From: Thioclava sp. GXIMD4216
GTDB lineage: Bacteria > Pseudomonadota > Alphaproteobacteria > Rhodobacterales > Rhodobacteraceae
Assembly: GCF_037949285.1 (NCBI RefSeq)
Contig: NZ_CP149927.1
Span: 207,001-271,000, forward strand
DNA: 64,000 bases
Direction of reading: 5' to 3'
A model generated the notes under the pieces. It made no database searches, was not told the origin of the DNA, and worked only from the letters and a program-made list of their open reading frames with translations. Shown in pieces: positions 43,416 to 52,258 of this stretch; the first letter of the stretch is position 1, and every line of letters begins with the position of its first letter. The translations under genes were made by a program, and so were the position numbers.

Positions 43416-44032
43416 GCGCCGTCATCGTTACCGGAACCGATACCGGCATTGGCAAAACCGTGTTTGCCGCAGGTCTGACAGCGGCGCTTGGTGCGCAGTA
43501 CTGGAAACCTGTCCAGTCGGGGCTGGAGGAGGAGACCGACAGCCTGATCGTGTCAAGACTGGCAGGGGTGACGCCTCTGCCCGAAGCCTACCGCCTGCGC
43601 CGCCCCGCCTCGCCGCATCTGTCTGCCGAGGCGGAAGGCATCGAGATCGATCCGGACCGGCTGGCCCTTCCTGCGGTGGACGGGCCGCTGGTGGTGGAAG
43701 GCGCGGGGGGCGTGATGGTGCCGCTGACGCGCAAAGCCTTCTTTCTGGATATGTTCCGGCTCTGGCAGGCTCCGGTGATCTTGGTGGCGCGCACGGCGCT
43801 TGGCACGATCAACCATACCGCGCTGTCGCTTCTGGCGCTGCGTTCGGCGGGCTGTTCGGTGATTGGCGTCGCGTTCGTGGGCGATCCGGCCCCCGATGTC
43901 GAGCAGAGCATCGTGGACACCTGCGCCATTCCCCGTCTGGGCCGCCTGCCGCTGCTGCCCGATCTGGGGCGCGACAGCCTTGCCCGCGCCTTTGACGGCA
44001 TCGACCTTGCCACCATCCGGAGCCATCTGTGA
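43412..44032 (+). CDS. bioD: Dethiobiotin synthetase
   Basis: BioD makes dethiobiotin from diaminopelargonate, CO2 and ATP. The 206-residue protein begins [20 protein letters not shown] with the family P-loop ([10 protein letters not shown]) and has the conserved WKPVQSGL and [11 protein letters not shown] motifs. GGAGG precedes the ATG at 43412. It overlaps bioF and bioA by four bases each, so translation of the three is coupled. Length is slightly shorter than in E. coli but complete. Confidence 0.94.
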   Translation: MSAVIVTGTDTGIGKTVFAAGLTAALGAQYWKPVQSGLEEETDSLIVSRLAGVTPLPEAYRLRRPASPHLSAEAEGIEIDPDRLALPAVDGPLVVEGAGGVMVPLTRKAFFLDMFRLWQAPVILVARTALGTINHTALSLLALRSAGCSVIGVAFVGDPAPDVEQSIVDTCAIPRLGRLPLLPDLGRDSLARAFDGIDLATIRSHL

Positions 44033-45315
44033 CAGCCCTTGCCTTTGACGCCCGCCATCTGTGGCACCCCTATACCAATGTGCTCGATCCCGGTCCGATG
44101 CATCTTGTCACCGAGGCCGAGGGCGTGTGGCTGACCCGTGCCGATGGCGGGCGGATGATCGATGCGATGTCCTCGTGGTGGTGCACGGTGCACGGCCATC
44201 GCCATCCCGCCATTACCGCAGCGATGCACCGCCAGTTGGACCGGATGCCGCATGTGATGTTTGGTGGCCTGACCCATATGCCCGCAATCGATCTGGGCCA
44301 GCGCTTGGTGGCGCTTCTGCCCGAGGGGCTGGACCGGCTGTTCTATTGCGATAGCGGTTCGGTCGCGGTGGAAGTGGCGCTGAAGATGGCGGTACAATAC
44401 CAAAGGGCGATGGGCCATCCGGAGCGGGCCGAGTTTGCCACGATCCGTGGTGGCTATCACGGCGATACATGGAAGGCGATGAGCGTCTGTGACCCGCAGA
44501 CGGGGATGCACAGCCTGTTTCAGGGCGCGCTTTCGATCCAGCATTTCCTGCCGCGTCCGCCGATTGCCTTCGGGCAGGATTGGTCTGCCGATCCGGCACA
44601 GAACGGGCTGGGCGCGCTGGAGGTGCTCCTGTCGCGGAACGCGCACCGGCTGGCGGCGCTGATCGTGGAGCCGGTGGTGCAGGGGGCGGGGGGGATGTAT
44701 TTCTATCACCCCGCGTGGTTGCAGGGCGCGCAGGCGCTGTGTCGGGACTATGGCATTTTGTTGATCCTGGACGAGATCGCCACGGGGTTCGGGCGCACGG
44801 GCAGGCTGTTTGCGGCGGATCATGCCGCCGTCACCCCCGATATCCTGTGCATCGGCAAGGCGCTGACCGGCGGGCATATCAGCATGGCGGCGACCGTCGC
44901 GACCGAGGCCGTCGCCCGTGGGATCGGGGAAAGTGCCGCCAATGTGCTGATGCATGGCCCGACCTATATGGCCAATCCTCTGGCCTGTGTGGCGGCCATT
45001 GCCAGCCTCGAGCTTTTGCACGAACGTGATTGGGCGGCCGAGGTGGCGGCCATTTCGCGCCAGCTTGCGCAGGATCTGGCCCCCGCGCGGGACTTACCGC
45101 ATGTGGTCGATATGCGGGTTCTCGGGGCCATCGGCGTGATCGAGATGGACCGCCCCGTCGATCCGGATCTGGCGCATCGGCGGGCGTGCGAGACGGGCGT
45201 GTGGCTGCGTCCTTTTGGGCGCAACATCTATTGCATGCCGCCCTTCGTGATCACCCCTGCCGAATTGCGCAAGGTCAGCACTGCCATGCTGGAACTGGCG
45301 GAGGGAGCCCGATGA
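44029..45315 (+). CDS. bioA: Adenosylmethionine-8-amino-7-oxononanoate aminotransferase
   Basis: BioA uses S-adenosylmethionine as amino donor to make diaminopelargonate. The 428-residue PLP aminotransferase shows HLWHPYTN near the start (a BioA hallmark), [25 protein letters not shown] and the lysine motif [12 protein letters not shown]. It starts with GTG at 44029 inside the end of bioD and ends four bases into bioG. All expected motifs are present. Confidence 0.95.
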   Translation: MTALAFDARHLWHPYTNVLDPGPMHLVTEAEGVWLTRADGGRMIDAMSSWWCTVHGHRHPAITAAMHRQLDRMPHVMFGGLTHMPAIDLGQRLVALLPEGLDRLFYCDSGSVAVEVALKMAVQYQRAMGHPERAEFATIRGGYHGDTWKAMSVCDPQTGMHSLFQGALSIQHFLPRPPIAFGQDWSADPAQNGLGALEVLLSRNAHRLAALIVEPVVQGAGGMYFYHPAWLQGAQALCRDYGILLILDEIATGFGRTGRLFAADHAAVTPDILCIGKALTGGHISMAATVATEAVARGIGESAANVLMHGPTYMANPLACVAAIASLELLHERDWAAEVAAISRQLAQDLAPARDLPHVVDMRVLGAIGVIEMDRPVDPDLAHRRACETGVWLRPFGRNIYCMPPFVITPAELRKVSTAMLELAEGAR

Positions 45316-45947
45316 AAGGGCAATGGCTCGGGCCACGGAAGCACCGCGACCTGCTTCTGGTCTTTGGCGGATGGGCGCTTGGCGCGGCGGCTTTTGCGGG
45401 GATGGTGGGCCAGACCGATGTGCTTTTGCTGGATGATTACAAGGATCTGACGGTCGATCTGCCCCCGCTGGAGGGATATGCCCATATCGATCTTCTGGCC
45501 TATTCCTTCGGCGTTGCAGGCGCGGCGCATTGGTTGGCGGGGCAGAAGTTGGTGGGGCGGGGTCTCCGCCTCCGTCGCTCTGTCGCGATCGCCGGAACTC
45601 TGACCCCTGCATCGGTCACCTCCGGCATACCGCCCGAGCGGGTGCGGGCCACCGCCGAGGGGTTGACGGCGGCGACATTTGCCACCTTCTGCCGTCGCGC
45701 CGGACTGGCAGGCCCTGCGCCGCAGCTTGATCTGGAGGCGGCCCGTGCCGAATTGCTGGAGGTGATGGCGCGCGGCCCTGCGCCCGCCTATGCCTTCGAC
45801 CGGATCTGGATTCCCCGCCGCGACAGGATCGTGCCGCCACAGGCACAGGAATATGCGTGGCACTCCCGCGCTGCGGCTGTGCGGTTTGTCGATGCACCCC
45901 ATGTGCCGTTTCGGGCGGGGCAGGACTGGCAGGACTGGCTGCAATGA
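45312..45947 (+). CDS. bioG: Pimeloyl-ACP methyl ester esterase BioG
   Basis: BioG (DUF452) removes the methyl group from pimeloyl-ACP methyl ester, the step done by BioH in E. coli. The 211-residue product has an early Gly-rich strand (LLLVFGGWALG), a DDYKDL Asp motif and the nucleophile elbow AYSFGVAGA with the predicted catalytic Ser. A His near the C-terminus fits the triad. Position between bioA and bioC, with four-base overlaps on both sides, supports the role strongly. Confidence 0.9.
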   Translation: MKGQWLGPRKHRDLLLVFGGWALGAAAFAGMVGQTDVLLLDDYKDLTVDLPPLEGYAHIDLLAYSFGVAGAAHWLAGQKLVGRGLRLRRSVAIAGTLTPASVTSGIPPERVRATAEGLTAATFATFCRRAGLAGPAPQLDLEAARAELLEVMARGPAPAYAFDRIWIPRRDRIVPPQAQEYAWHSRAAAVRFVDAPHVPFRAGQDWQDWLQ

Positions 45948-46777
45948 GCGCACTTTTGTCCCAGCGGGTGCAGCGCAGCTTCAGCCGCAGCTTCCACAGT
46001 TATCACGAAGCAGCCTGCCCGCAGGCGCGGATTGCGGATCTGCTGGTGGGGGCGCTGGCCCGTGCCGGTGCACCGGCGCGGTTCGGCTCGGTGCTTGAAC
46101 TCGGTTGCGGCACGGGGCATCTGACCGCGCGGCTGCAACGCCAGTTCGAGTGTCCCCAGATGACGCTCAATGACCTTTCCCCCGCGGCCTGCCAGACGGC
46201 ACGACAGTATGGAGCGACGTTCCTCTGCGGCGATGCCCTCGCGCTCGACTGGCCCGAGATGCCCTCGCTTATCGCGTCGGCCTCGATGATCCAGTGGCTG
46301 CCCGACCCTTTGGCGCTGGTGCGACGGGCCGCGCGGGCCTTGCCGGAGGGGGGGTGGCTGGCGCTTTCGGGCTTCGGGCCCGGGCATTTCCGTGAACTGT
46401 CCGCGCTCGGCTCGCAGGCACAGGCCCCTGGGCTGTGTCCTCGCCACGCTCTGGCCGCAGCCGTGGCACCCGATCTGGACGTTCTGGCCTGTGGCGAGGA
46501 TCTCTTGCCGCTCTATTTCCCCTCGCCGCGCGAGGTCTTGCGTCATTTGCGCCGCACAGGGGTCAACGGACAGGCGCGGCAAAACTGGACCCGCGCCCGC
46601 CTTGCCTGTTTCGAGGCCGCCTATCGACAGCAGTTCGGCACGGCGCAGGGGGTGTCGCTGACCTATCAGGCGGTGTGGATCGTGGCGCGCAAACCGGTCG
46701 GAGCTGCCCCGATCAGGAAAAGCGCATCAGATGGCGCTGCATCACCGTGCGGGCACGTGCGGCATCGCGGGCCTTGA
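45944..46777 (+). CDS. bioC: Malonyl-ACP O-methyltransferase BioC
   Basis: BioC methylates malonyl-ACP to start pimelate synthesis by the fatty-acid enzymes. The 277-residue protein has an N-terminal helix with SFSRSFHSYHEAA (typical of BioC), the SAM-binding LELGCGTGHLT, LNDLSP and ASMIQWLPDP motifs. Its last 65 bases overlap the end of the convergent gntR gene, so its tail (residues about 257-277) is likely unconserved and read against the regulator. It closes the biotin operon; no terminator is visible. Confidence 0.92.
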   Translation: MSALLSQRVQRSFSRSFHSYHEAACPQARIADLLVGALARAGAPARFGSVLELGCGTGHLTARLQRQFECPQMTLNDLSPAACQTARQYGATFLCGDALALDWPEMPSLIASASMIQWLPDPLALVRRAARALPEGGWLALSGFGPGHFRELSALGSQAQAPGLCPRHALAAAVAPDLDVLACGEDLLPLYFPSPREVLRHLRRTGVNGQARQNWTRARLACFEAAYRQQFGTAQGVSLTYQAVWIVARKPVGAAPIRKSASDGAASPCGHVRHRGP

Positions 46778-47321
46778 TGGCGCTGAGGATCGCGGCGTGG
46801 TCAGGGTCGTCCCTGCGGCGCCATTTGTCGCTATAGCGGGCTTTGAAGTGCCGCGCATACAGCAGTTGGAGGTTGCTGATCTCGCTGACAAGGCGCGGCA
46901 TGTGGCAGCCTGCGATAATCGCCATGTGGAAGCCGCGATTGGCCTCTTCCCAATCTTCGGCGGTCGCGGCGGCATTGCAGGCCTCGTGCAGATGTTCGAT
47001 CTCGGCAATCTGGGCGGGGTTCAGATACGGCACCGACCGCTCCAGCGCCAGCGGCTCCAGCGCGTGGCGCATCAGACGCAATTCCTCGATCGCATCCTTG
47101 TCGATCGGGGTGACGCACATGCCGCGACGGGGCAGGCTGATGGCCAGCCCCTGCGAGGCCAGCCGCAGCAGGGCTTCGCGGGCGGTGACCTGACTGACCC
47201 CGTATTCGCGCGCGATCAGATCCTGACGCAGCTTTTCGCCCGGGGCAAATTCGCCACGGATGATGCGCGTGGACAGTTGCTGGGCGATAGTATCCGATTT
47301 TGTGGTTGGCTGATAGGACAC
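46713..47321 (-). CDS. GntR-family regulator (FCD/FadR subfamily)
   Basis: The 202-residue transcription regulator has an N-terminal winged helix (TIAQQLSTRIIRGEFAPGEK, LIAREYGVSQVTAREAL) and a C-terminal all-helical FCD ligand-binding domain with conserved acidic and His residues (EANRGFHMAIIAG, DPDHAAILSAI). Such regulators sense small organic acids or amines. I chose the GTG at 47321 because AAGGGAGA lies just before it; longer readings lack such a site. It is on the same strand as, and downstream of, the FAD oxidoreductase and HAD genes, and is the likely regulator of the neighbouring catabolic genes. It overlaps bioC tail to tail. Confidence 0.88.
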   Translation of the reverse strand: MSYQPTTKSDTIAQQLSTRIIRGEFAPGEKLRQDLIAREYGVSQVTAREALLRLASQGLAISLPRRGMCVTPIDKDAIEELRLMRHALEPLALERSVPYLNPAQIAEIEHLHEACNAAATAEDWEEANRGFHMAIIAGCHMPRLVSEISNLQLLYARHFKARYSDKWRRRDDPDHAAILSAIKARDAARARTVMQRHLMRFS

Positions 47322-47560
47322 TCTATCTCCCTTGAGAGGCGGCGGATGGGCAGGTTTTAGCTGATTACAACGGCGTGACAGATCGGGCAACCGAGCAGAG
47401 GCCGATATTCCACATCCCCCGCCCGTCGGAGGAAAAAGATAGCATCGTTCCCGCGCCTGACGCCGCATTACACCCTATCCCCGCACGACGAGCCGCGCAG
47501 GACGCGCGGCCCTTGGTGCGGCCCTCTTGGTGCGGCCCTTGGTGCGGGGGGGGGCGGGAG

Positions 47561-48850
47561 TTAGGAGAGCCTGTCTTTCAGCCCGAAATACATCCCCACC
47601 AGAGGCAGGAACCACGGTTTGCCGCTATACATCGGGATGGTGGGCCATTCCAGCCCGGCCAGCGGGTTGGTTCCGGCGCGTCCCAAGGCCATATCGGCCA
47701 GTGCCTGCCCGACCAGCGTCGACATCTGCGCCCCGTGGCCGGAATAGCCCATGCCGTAAAGCAGACCATCGGTTTCGCCCGCGCGCGGGTAACGGTCTTT
47801 GGTCATGCCCACGAGCCCGCCCCAGCAATAGTCGATCTCCACCGGAGCAAGCTGGGGGAACAGGCGCAGCATCGCGCGGCGCAGGATTGCGCCGGATTTC
47901 GCGTCGGAGGCCTGATCCGAGCGTGCCGAAAACCGCGCCCTGCCACCGAAGATCAGCCGGTTATCGGGCGAGAGCCGGAAATAGTTGCCGATATTCATCG
48001 AGGTGACATAGGTCCGGTTGGCGGGGGCGATGCTGGCCGCCTCTGCGGGGCTCAGCGGGCGTGTGGCGATGATGAAGGACCCGACCGAAATCATCCGCTT
48101 GCGGAAATAGCTCAGCGGCGCCTCGGGCACGACCCCTCCGTAAGCCCCTGTGGCAAGGATCACACGGTTGGCCGACAGGGTGCCGCGCGGTGTGAGGATG
48201 TCCCAGCCCGTCGCGGTTTTGCGCCGCGCCGTCATCGGGGCATATTCCCAGAGTTTCGCGCCGTGGCGGTGACAGGCCTCGGCCAGACCGTTCACATAGC
48301 GCCCCATATGCATCATCGCGCTTTTTTCGTAGAGCATTCCGGCATGGAAGGCGTCCGAACCGATCTCCTGTGCCAGTCCCGGCCGTTCGATCCAGCGGGT
48401 CTCGGGGTCGACCTCGCGGTGGATCAGCTCGAAATTGGCCCGCAGCCCCGCCACATGGCTCGGTTTCGAGGCCAGTTTGAGCTTGCCCGACCGCCGGAAG
48501 TTGCAATCGATGCCCTCTTCGGCCACCAGCGCCTCGATCATGTCGATCGAGCGGTCATAGGCTTTGTAAAGGCGGTGTGCCTGTTCGGCCCCCAGATGTG
48601 CCTTGGCGTCGCCATAACCATGAGCGATGCCATTATTGAGATGCCCGCCATTGCGCCCCGATCCGCCCGCGCCCACATGGGCGGCGTCCAGAACCGCCAC
48701 ATGGACACCTTCCTTCGCCAGTTTGCGTGCGGCGTTCAGGCCGGTGAAGCCTGCGCCGATCACGACCACGTCGAACTGCCCCTCGACCGCGCCGGATTGG
48801 GCATGGGCGAAGGGGGTCGATGTGTCATGCCAGTAGGAGTGATAATCCAT
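47561..48850 (-). CDS. FAD-dependent amine oxidoreductase, PuuB/DAO family
   Basis: This 429-residue flavoenzyme begins with the pattern seen in gamma-glutamylputrescine oxidases (MDYHSYWHDTSTPFAH), then the FAD-binding GxGxxG (VVVIGAGFTGLNAA), GAGGSGRNGGHLNNG, and near the end GMGYSGHGAQMSTLVGQ. It oxidises a C-N bond of an amine or amino acid to an imine that hydrolyses to an aldehyde. PuuB itself is the closest by layout, but there is no gamma-glutamylputrescine synthetase in the window, so the substrate is open. It lies 20 bases downstream of the HAD gene on the minus strand. Confidence 0.85.
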   Translation of the reverse strand: MDYHSYWHDTSTPFAHAQSGAVEGQFDVVVIGAGFTGLNAARKLAKEGVHVAVLDAAHVGAGGSGRNGGHLNNGIAHGYGDAKAHLGAEQAHRLYKAYDRSIDMIEALVAEEGIDCNFRRSGKLKLASKPSHVAGLRANFELIHREVDPETRWIERPGLAQEIGSDAFHAGMLYEKSAMMHMGRYVNGLAEACHRHGAKLWEYAPMTARRKTATGWDILTPRGTLSANRVILATGAYGGVVPEAPLSYFRKRMISVGSFIIATRPLSPAEAASIAPANRTYVTSMNIGNYFRLSPDNRLIFGGRARFSARSDQASDAKSGAILRRAMLRLFPQLAPVEIDYCWGGLVGMTKDRYPRAGETDGLLYGMGYSGHGAQMSTLVGQALADMALGRAGTNPLAGLEWPTIPMYSGKPWFLPLVGMYFGLKDRLS

Positions 48851-48870
48851 CTCTTCCCCCTTCTTACGGC

Positions 48871-49536
48871 CTACAGGCCGACAACCTCGGCCAGACCGGA
48901 GATATCCTTGACCTCGGTATAGCCGTAGAACGGATTGGCCGGTTCATGGGCGCGGTTAACCCAGACCTTGTGCTTGATGCCCATGTCATGCGCGGTCATC
49001 AGATCGTAGCGGAAGCTCGACGACACATGCAGGATGTCCTCCGGCCCGCAGCCCAGCTCGTCCAGCATATATTCGAACGGCCTCATCTGCGGTTTATAGG
49101 CGCCTGCGCTTTCGGCGGTGAAGACATGGGCGATGGGGGCCCCGAGCTTGGCGATGTTATGCGGGATCTGCGCATTCATCGAGTTGGTCAGGGCCACCAG
49201 CGGAATATGCGGTGCGATACGGGCCAGCCCTGCGGGCACATCCGCATGCGGCCCCCAAGTGGGCACGCGGGTGTAGATATCATGTGCCACTGCGGCATCG
49301 AATGGCACAGCATTGCGTTTGCAGGTCCGTTCCAGCGCGTTATGGACGATTTCGGCATAAGGCTTCCATGCGCCCAGCACCTCGTCGAGACGGTAGGCCG
49401 AGAAATCGCGGATGAAGGCGTCCATTGCGGGCGCGGAGAGATGCGCGCTGTAATGGTGGCGCGCCGCACCGGCCATGTCGAAGTTGATCATCGTGCCGTG
49501 GCAGTCGAAGGTGATGAATTTCGGGCGGAAGGTCAT
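48871..49536 (-). CDS. HAD-superfamily hydrolase, type II dehalogenase-like
   Basis: The 221-residue protein has the HAD motif I (FITFDCHGTMINF, nucleophile Asp), motif II (ALTNSMN), a lysine loop (AYKPQMRPFEYML) and motif III-IV (VSSSFRYDLMTAHDMG). These align with the (S)-2-haloacid dehalogenase type II subgroup, but the diagnostic SSNxWD of true dehalogenases reads SSSFRYD. A phosphatase or other hydrolase is therefore as likely. The start at 49536 follows GGAGA. It is the promoter-proximal gene of the minus-strand group and divergent from the cupin gene. A second member of the same subgroup lies at 54822-55553. Confidence 0.8.
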   Translation of the reverse strand: MTFRPKFITFDCHGTMINFDMAGAARHHYSAHLSAPAMDAFIRDFSAYRLDEVLGAWKPYAEIVHNALERTCKRNAVPFDAAVAHDIYTRVPTWGPHADVPAGLARIAPHIPLVALTNSMNAQIPHNIAKLGAPIAHVFTAESAGAYKPQMRPFEYMLDELGCGPEDILHVSSSFRYDLMTAHDMGIKHKVWVNRAHEPANPFYGYTEVKDISGLAEVVGL

Positions 49537-49752
49537 AGCTGTCTCCGGGAACTGTAAGATGGGTCCAGCCTGACGCCTTTGCCGCGACCATAGGTGCCGC
49601 AAGTGCGGCCTCTAGCGCAGGAAATACCGTTTGCAGCGCGCAGATCGGCATGCGCTGCCGCCTGTGCCACGGTTTCGATGCCTTGGCGCAGGCGGGATCG
49701 GGCAGGATGGGTCTATCGGAATGCGTCCCACACCTAGCCGAAAGGATCTCCT

Positions 49753-50121
49753 ATGACGTGCCTTCTTCCTCTAGAGACCTCGCCCGCCTTTCCCCCGCGC
49801 GAAGCGACCGCCGCGCCCGAGCGGCTGATCGAGGGGCAGCCGCAGTATAAGACATGGGAGCTTGATGCCGCGCTGGCCGAGGCCGCCAAATGGGGCAAGA
49901 TCCGTACCGGCATCTGGGAGGCTACGCCGGGCAAGACGGTCTCGATGAAGGGCGATACTTTCGAGTTCTGCCATATCCTGTCGGGGCGCTGCCTGATTTC
50001 GGAAGAGGGCGGGGCCAGCCATGAATTCGCGGCAGGCGACAGTTTCATCCTGAAGCCCGGCTTTGTCGGTACATGGCAGACGCTCGAAACGCTGCGCAAA
50101 ATCTTTGTGATCGCAGCATGA
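49753..50121 (+). CDS. Small cupin-domain protein
   Basis: A 122-residue single-domain cupin. The beta-barrel core reads KTVSMKGDTFEFCHILSGRC and later AAGDSFILKPGFVGTW, matching the two cupin motifs, though the usual metal-binding histidines are reduced. Family members of this size (ethanolamine-utilisation-like, DUF861) often accompany amine catabolism genes. It starts the plus-strand catabolic run; AAAGGATCTCC precedes the ATG. The end overlaps the deacylase gene by four bases. Confidence 0.82.
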   Translation: MTCLLPLETSPAFPPREATAAPERLIEGQPQYKTWELDAALAEAAKWGKIRTGIWEATPGKTVSMKGDTFEFCHILSGRCLISEEGGASHEFAAGDSFILKPGFVGTWQTLETLRKIFVIAA

Positions 50122-51254
50122 GCCCCGCCACTCTTACGCCCGCCACGCTTACGCCCGCGGATCTTCTGGCCCGTCTGGTGGGCTTTCCAACGGTGGTCGG
50201 CCAGCCCAATGGGGCGCTGATCGAGGATGTGGCGCGTTATCTGCGCGCGCATGGGGCCGAGGTGACGGTTCTGGCAGGGCCCGAGGGCGACAGGTCCAAC
50301 CTCTTCGCAAGCTTCGGTCCGAAAGACGTACCCGGCATTGTGCTGTCGGGGCATGTCGATGTGGTGCCTGCCACCGAACCGGAATGGCGCGCCGATCCGT
50401 TCGTGCTGCGCCGCGAGGGGGACCGGCTGATCGGGCGCGGGGCCTGTGACATGAAGGGCTTCGTGGCTGCGGTGCTGGCGGCGGCTCCCGCGATGGGGCG
50501 GATGGCTCTGCGTGCGCCGCTCCATATCGCGCTGTCCTATGACGAGGAAGCGGGGTGCAAAGGGGTGCCGCATCTTCTGGCCGCCCTGCCTGCGCTCTGC
50601 GCGCCGCCCGAGGGGGCGATTATCGGTGAGCCCACCGGACTGGTGCCGGTGCTGGCGCATAAAGGCAAGGCGGCGCTGCGGCTTTCGGCCAAGGGGCGTT
50701 CGGGTCATAGCTCGCGTCCCGATCTGGGCCAGAATGCCATCCAGCGGCTGGTGCCGGTGCTGGCGCGGATCTGTGCGCAGGCGGAAGCCTTGGTGCGGGG
50801 GCCGCAGGATGCACGCTTCGCCCCGCCTTACAGCTCGGTGCAGATCGGCACGATCTGCGGAGGCCAGGCGGTGAATATCATTCCGGATTTCGCCGAAGCC
50901 CAGATCGAGGCCCGGGCCATTGCCGGCGTATCCCCCAAAGCGATCTTGCAGGAGGTTCTGGTGGATCTGCCCGAAGGGGTCAGCCTCGATTGGCTGTCGG
51001 AATATCCCGCCCTTGCGCTGGCTCCCGAGGCCCCTCTTGCCCGTTTGGCCGAGACCCTGACGGGGCGGGCTGCACAGGGCGCGGTCAGCTTTGGCACCGA
51101 GGCCGGTTTGTTCCAGCAAGCGGGGATTGCGGCCATTGTCTGTGGTCCGGGAGATATTGCGCGTGCGCATAAACCCGAGGAATATCTCACCCTGTCCGAG
51201 CTTGAGGGCACCTGTGCGATGTTGTCCTCCCTGATCGACCGGCAGGCGGTCTGA
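50118..51254 (+). CDS. M20-family deacylase, acetylornithine deacetylase-like
   Basis: The 378-residue metallohydrolase has LSGHVDVVPATEPEW, GRGACDMKGF, SYDEEAGCKG and GHSSRPDLGQNA, which carry the paired-zinc ligands (His, Asp, Glu) and the catalytic Glu of the ArgE/DapE group. It removes an acyl group from an N-acyl amino acid or amine. ArgE-type length is normal. In this setting a catabolic N-acyl compound is more likely than arginine synthesis. The start at 50118 overlaps the cupin gene end (ATGA). Confidence 0.85.
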   Translation: MSPATLTPATLTPADLLARLVGFPTVVGQPNGALIEDVARYLRAHGAEVTVLAGPEGDRSNLFASFGPKDVPGIVLSGHVDVVPATEPEWRADPFVLRREGDRLIGRGACDMKGFVAAVLAAAPAMGRMALRAPLHIALSYDEEAGCKGVPHLLAALPALCAPPEGAIIGEPTGLVPVLAHKGKAALRLSAKGRSGHSSRPDLGQNAIQRLVPVLARICAQAEALVRGPQDARFAPPYSSVQIGTICGGQAVNIIPDFAEAQIEARAIAGVSPKAILQEVLVDLPEGVSLDWLSEYPALALAPEAPLARLAETLTGRAAQGAVSFGTEAGLFQQAGIAAIVCGPGDIARAHKPEEYLTLSELEGTCAMLSSLIDRQAV

Positions 51255-51390
51255 AGGGCGGCATAAAATGCTGTCGGGCTGCGGCAAATGCGATCTAGGC
51301 TGCGGCCCGACCCCGCGATGCAAGGGAAACTGCCGTGGTGCAGGCGCTAGTCTGGAGCGGACAGATGCAAGAAGGAAAGAGACCCGAGCC

Positions 51391-52242
51391 ATGACCGATG
51401 CCGCCCAAATCACTATTGCGCCGATGGAGCCTGCGCATCTGGCGCAGGCCCATGCGATGTCGCAGGCTGTTGCATGGCCCCATCGTCGCGAAGACTGGGC
51501 CTTGGTGCTGGGCGTGTCCGAGGCAGTGGTGGCGCTGCAGGGGGATAAGGTTGTGGGGACCGCGATCCTGTCGCTGCTGGGCGATGTCGGCACGATGAAT
51601 ATGATTATCGTCGACGCGGCGATGCGCGGGCGCGGGTTGGGGCGGGCATTGATGCAGACGCTGCTGGATCGGGCGGGCAGCATGGAGCTGCGGCTGGTGG
51701 CCACTGCCGACGGTTTGCCGCTGTATCGCAAGCTCGGCTTTCAGGCCGTGGGCGAGGTGGCGCAATATCAGGGTGTCGCACAGGCCCAAGCCCCCGAACA
51801 GCCGGTGCGGGAGGCCACGCCCGAAGATCTGGCCGTCCTGTTGGCGGCGGATCGCGCCGCGACCGGTATGGAGCGGAGCCGCGTGCTGCACGAGATTGCC
51901 GCGCAGGGCGAGGTGATCGCCACGCAAGGCGGGGTGGCGATGATCCGTGCCTTCGGACGCGGGCACGTGATCGGGCCGATCCTTGCGGCAGATGACCGTG
52001 CCGCGCGGGCGCTGCTTTCGGAAGCGGCCTGCCGCGCGGCGGGGCAGTTCCTGCGCGTCGATTTCGCGCCCGAGCACGCTCTGGCCGATCATGCCAAGGC
52101 GCTGGGGCTGCACCACGCAGGGGGCGGGATCGCGATGGTGCGCCCTGCGGGCGAGCGCGCCCGCACCCGCGACCGCGCCGCAGCACCGGCGCAATCGTTA
52201 GAACTGAAAACCTATGCCCTCGTGTCACAGGCCCTGGGCTGA
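51391..52242 (+). CDS. GNAT acetyltransferase with two domains
   Basis: The 283-residue protein holds an N-terminal GNAT domain (about 10-140), with the acetyl-CoA loop motif (RGRGLGRALMQTLLDRA) and the typical LYRKLGFQ, and a second GNAT-like half (about 140-280) of the type seen in YitH-like proteins. It probably acetylates an amino compound. The ATG at 51391 follows GAAGGAAAGAG. There is a 136-base gap after the deacylase gene and only 16 bases before the aminotransferase gene, so it may have its own promoter and form a unit with the next two genes. Confidence 0.8.
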   Translation: MTDAAQITIAPMEPAHLAQAHAMSQAVAWPHRREDWALVLGVSEAVVALQGDKVVGTAILSLLGDVGTMNMIIVDAAMRGRGLGRALMQTLLDRAGSMELRLVATADGLPLYRKLGFQAVGEVAQYQGVAQAQAPEQPVREATPEDLAVLLAADRAATGMERSRVLHEIAAQGEVIATQGGVAMIRAFGRGHVIGPILAADDRAARALLSEAACRAAGQFLRVDFAPEHALADHAKALGLHHAGGGIAMVRPAGERARTRDRAAAPAQSLELKTYALVSQALG

Positions 52243-52258
52243 TCTTAGGAGACTGTCA

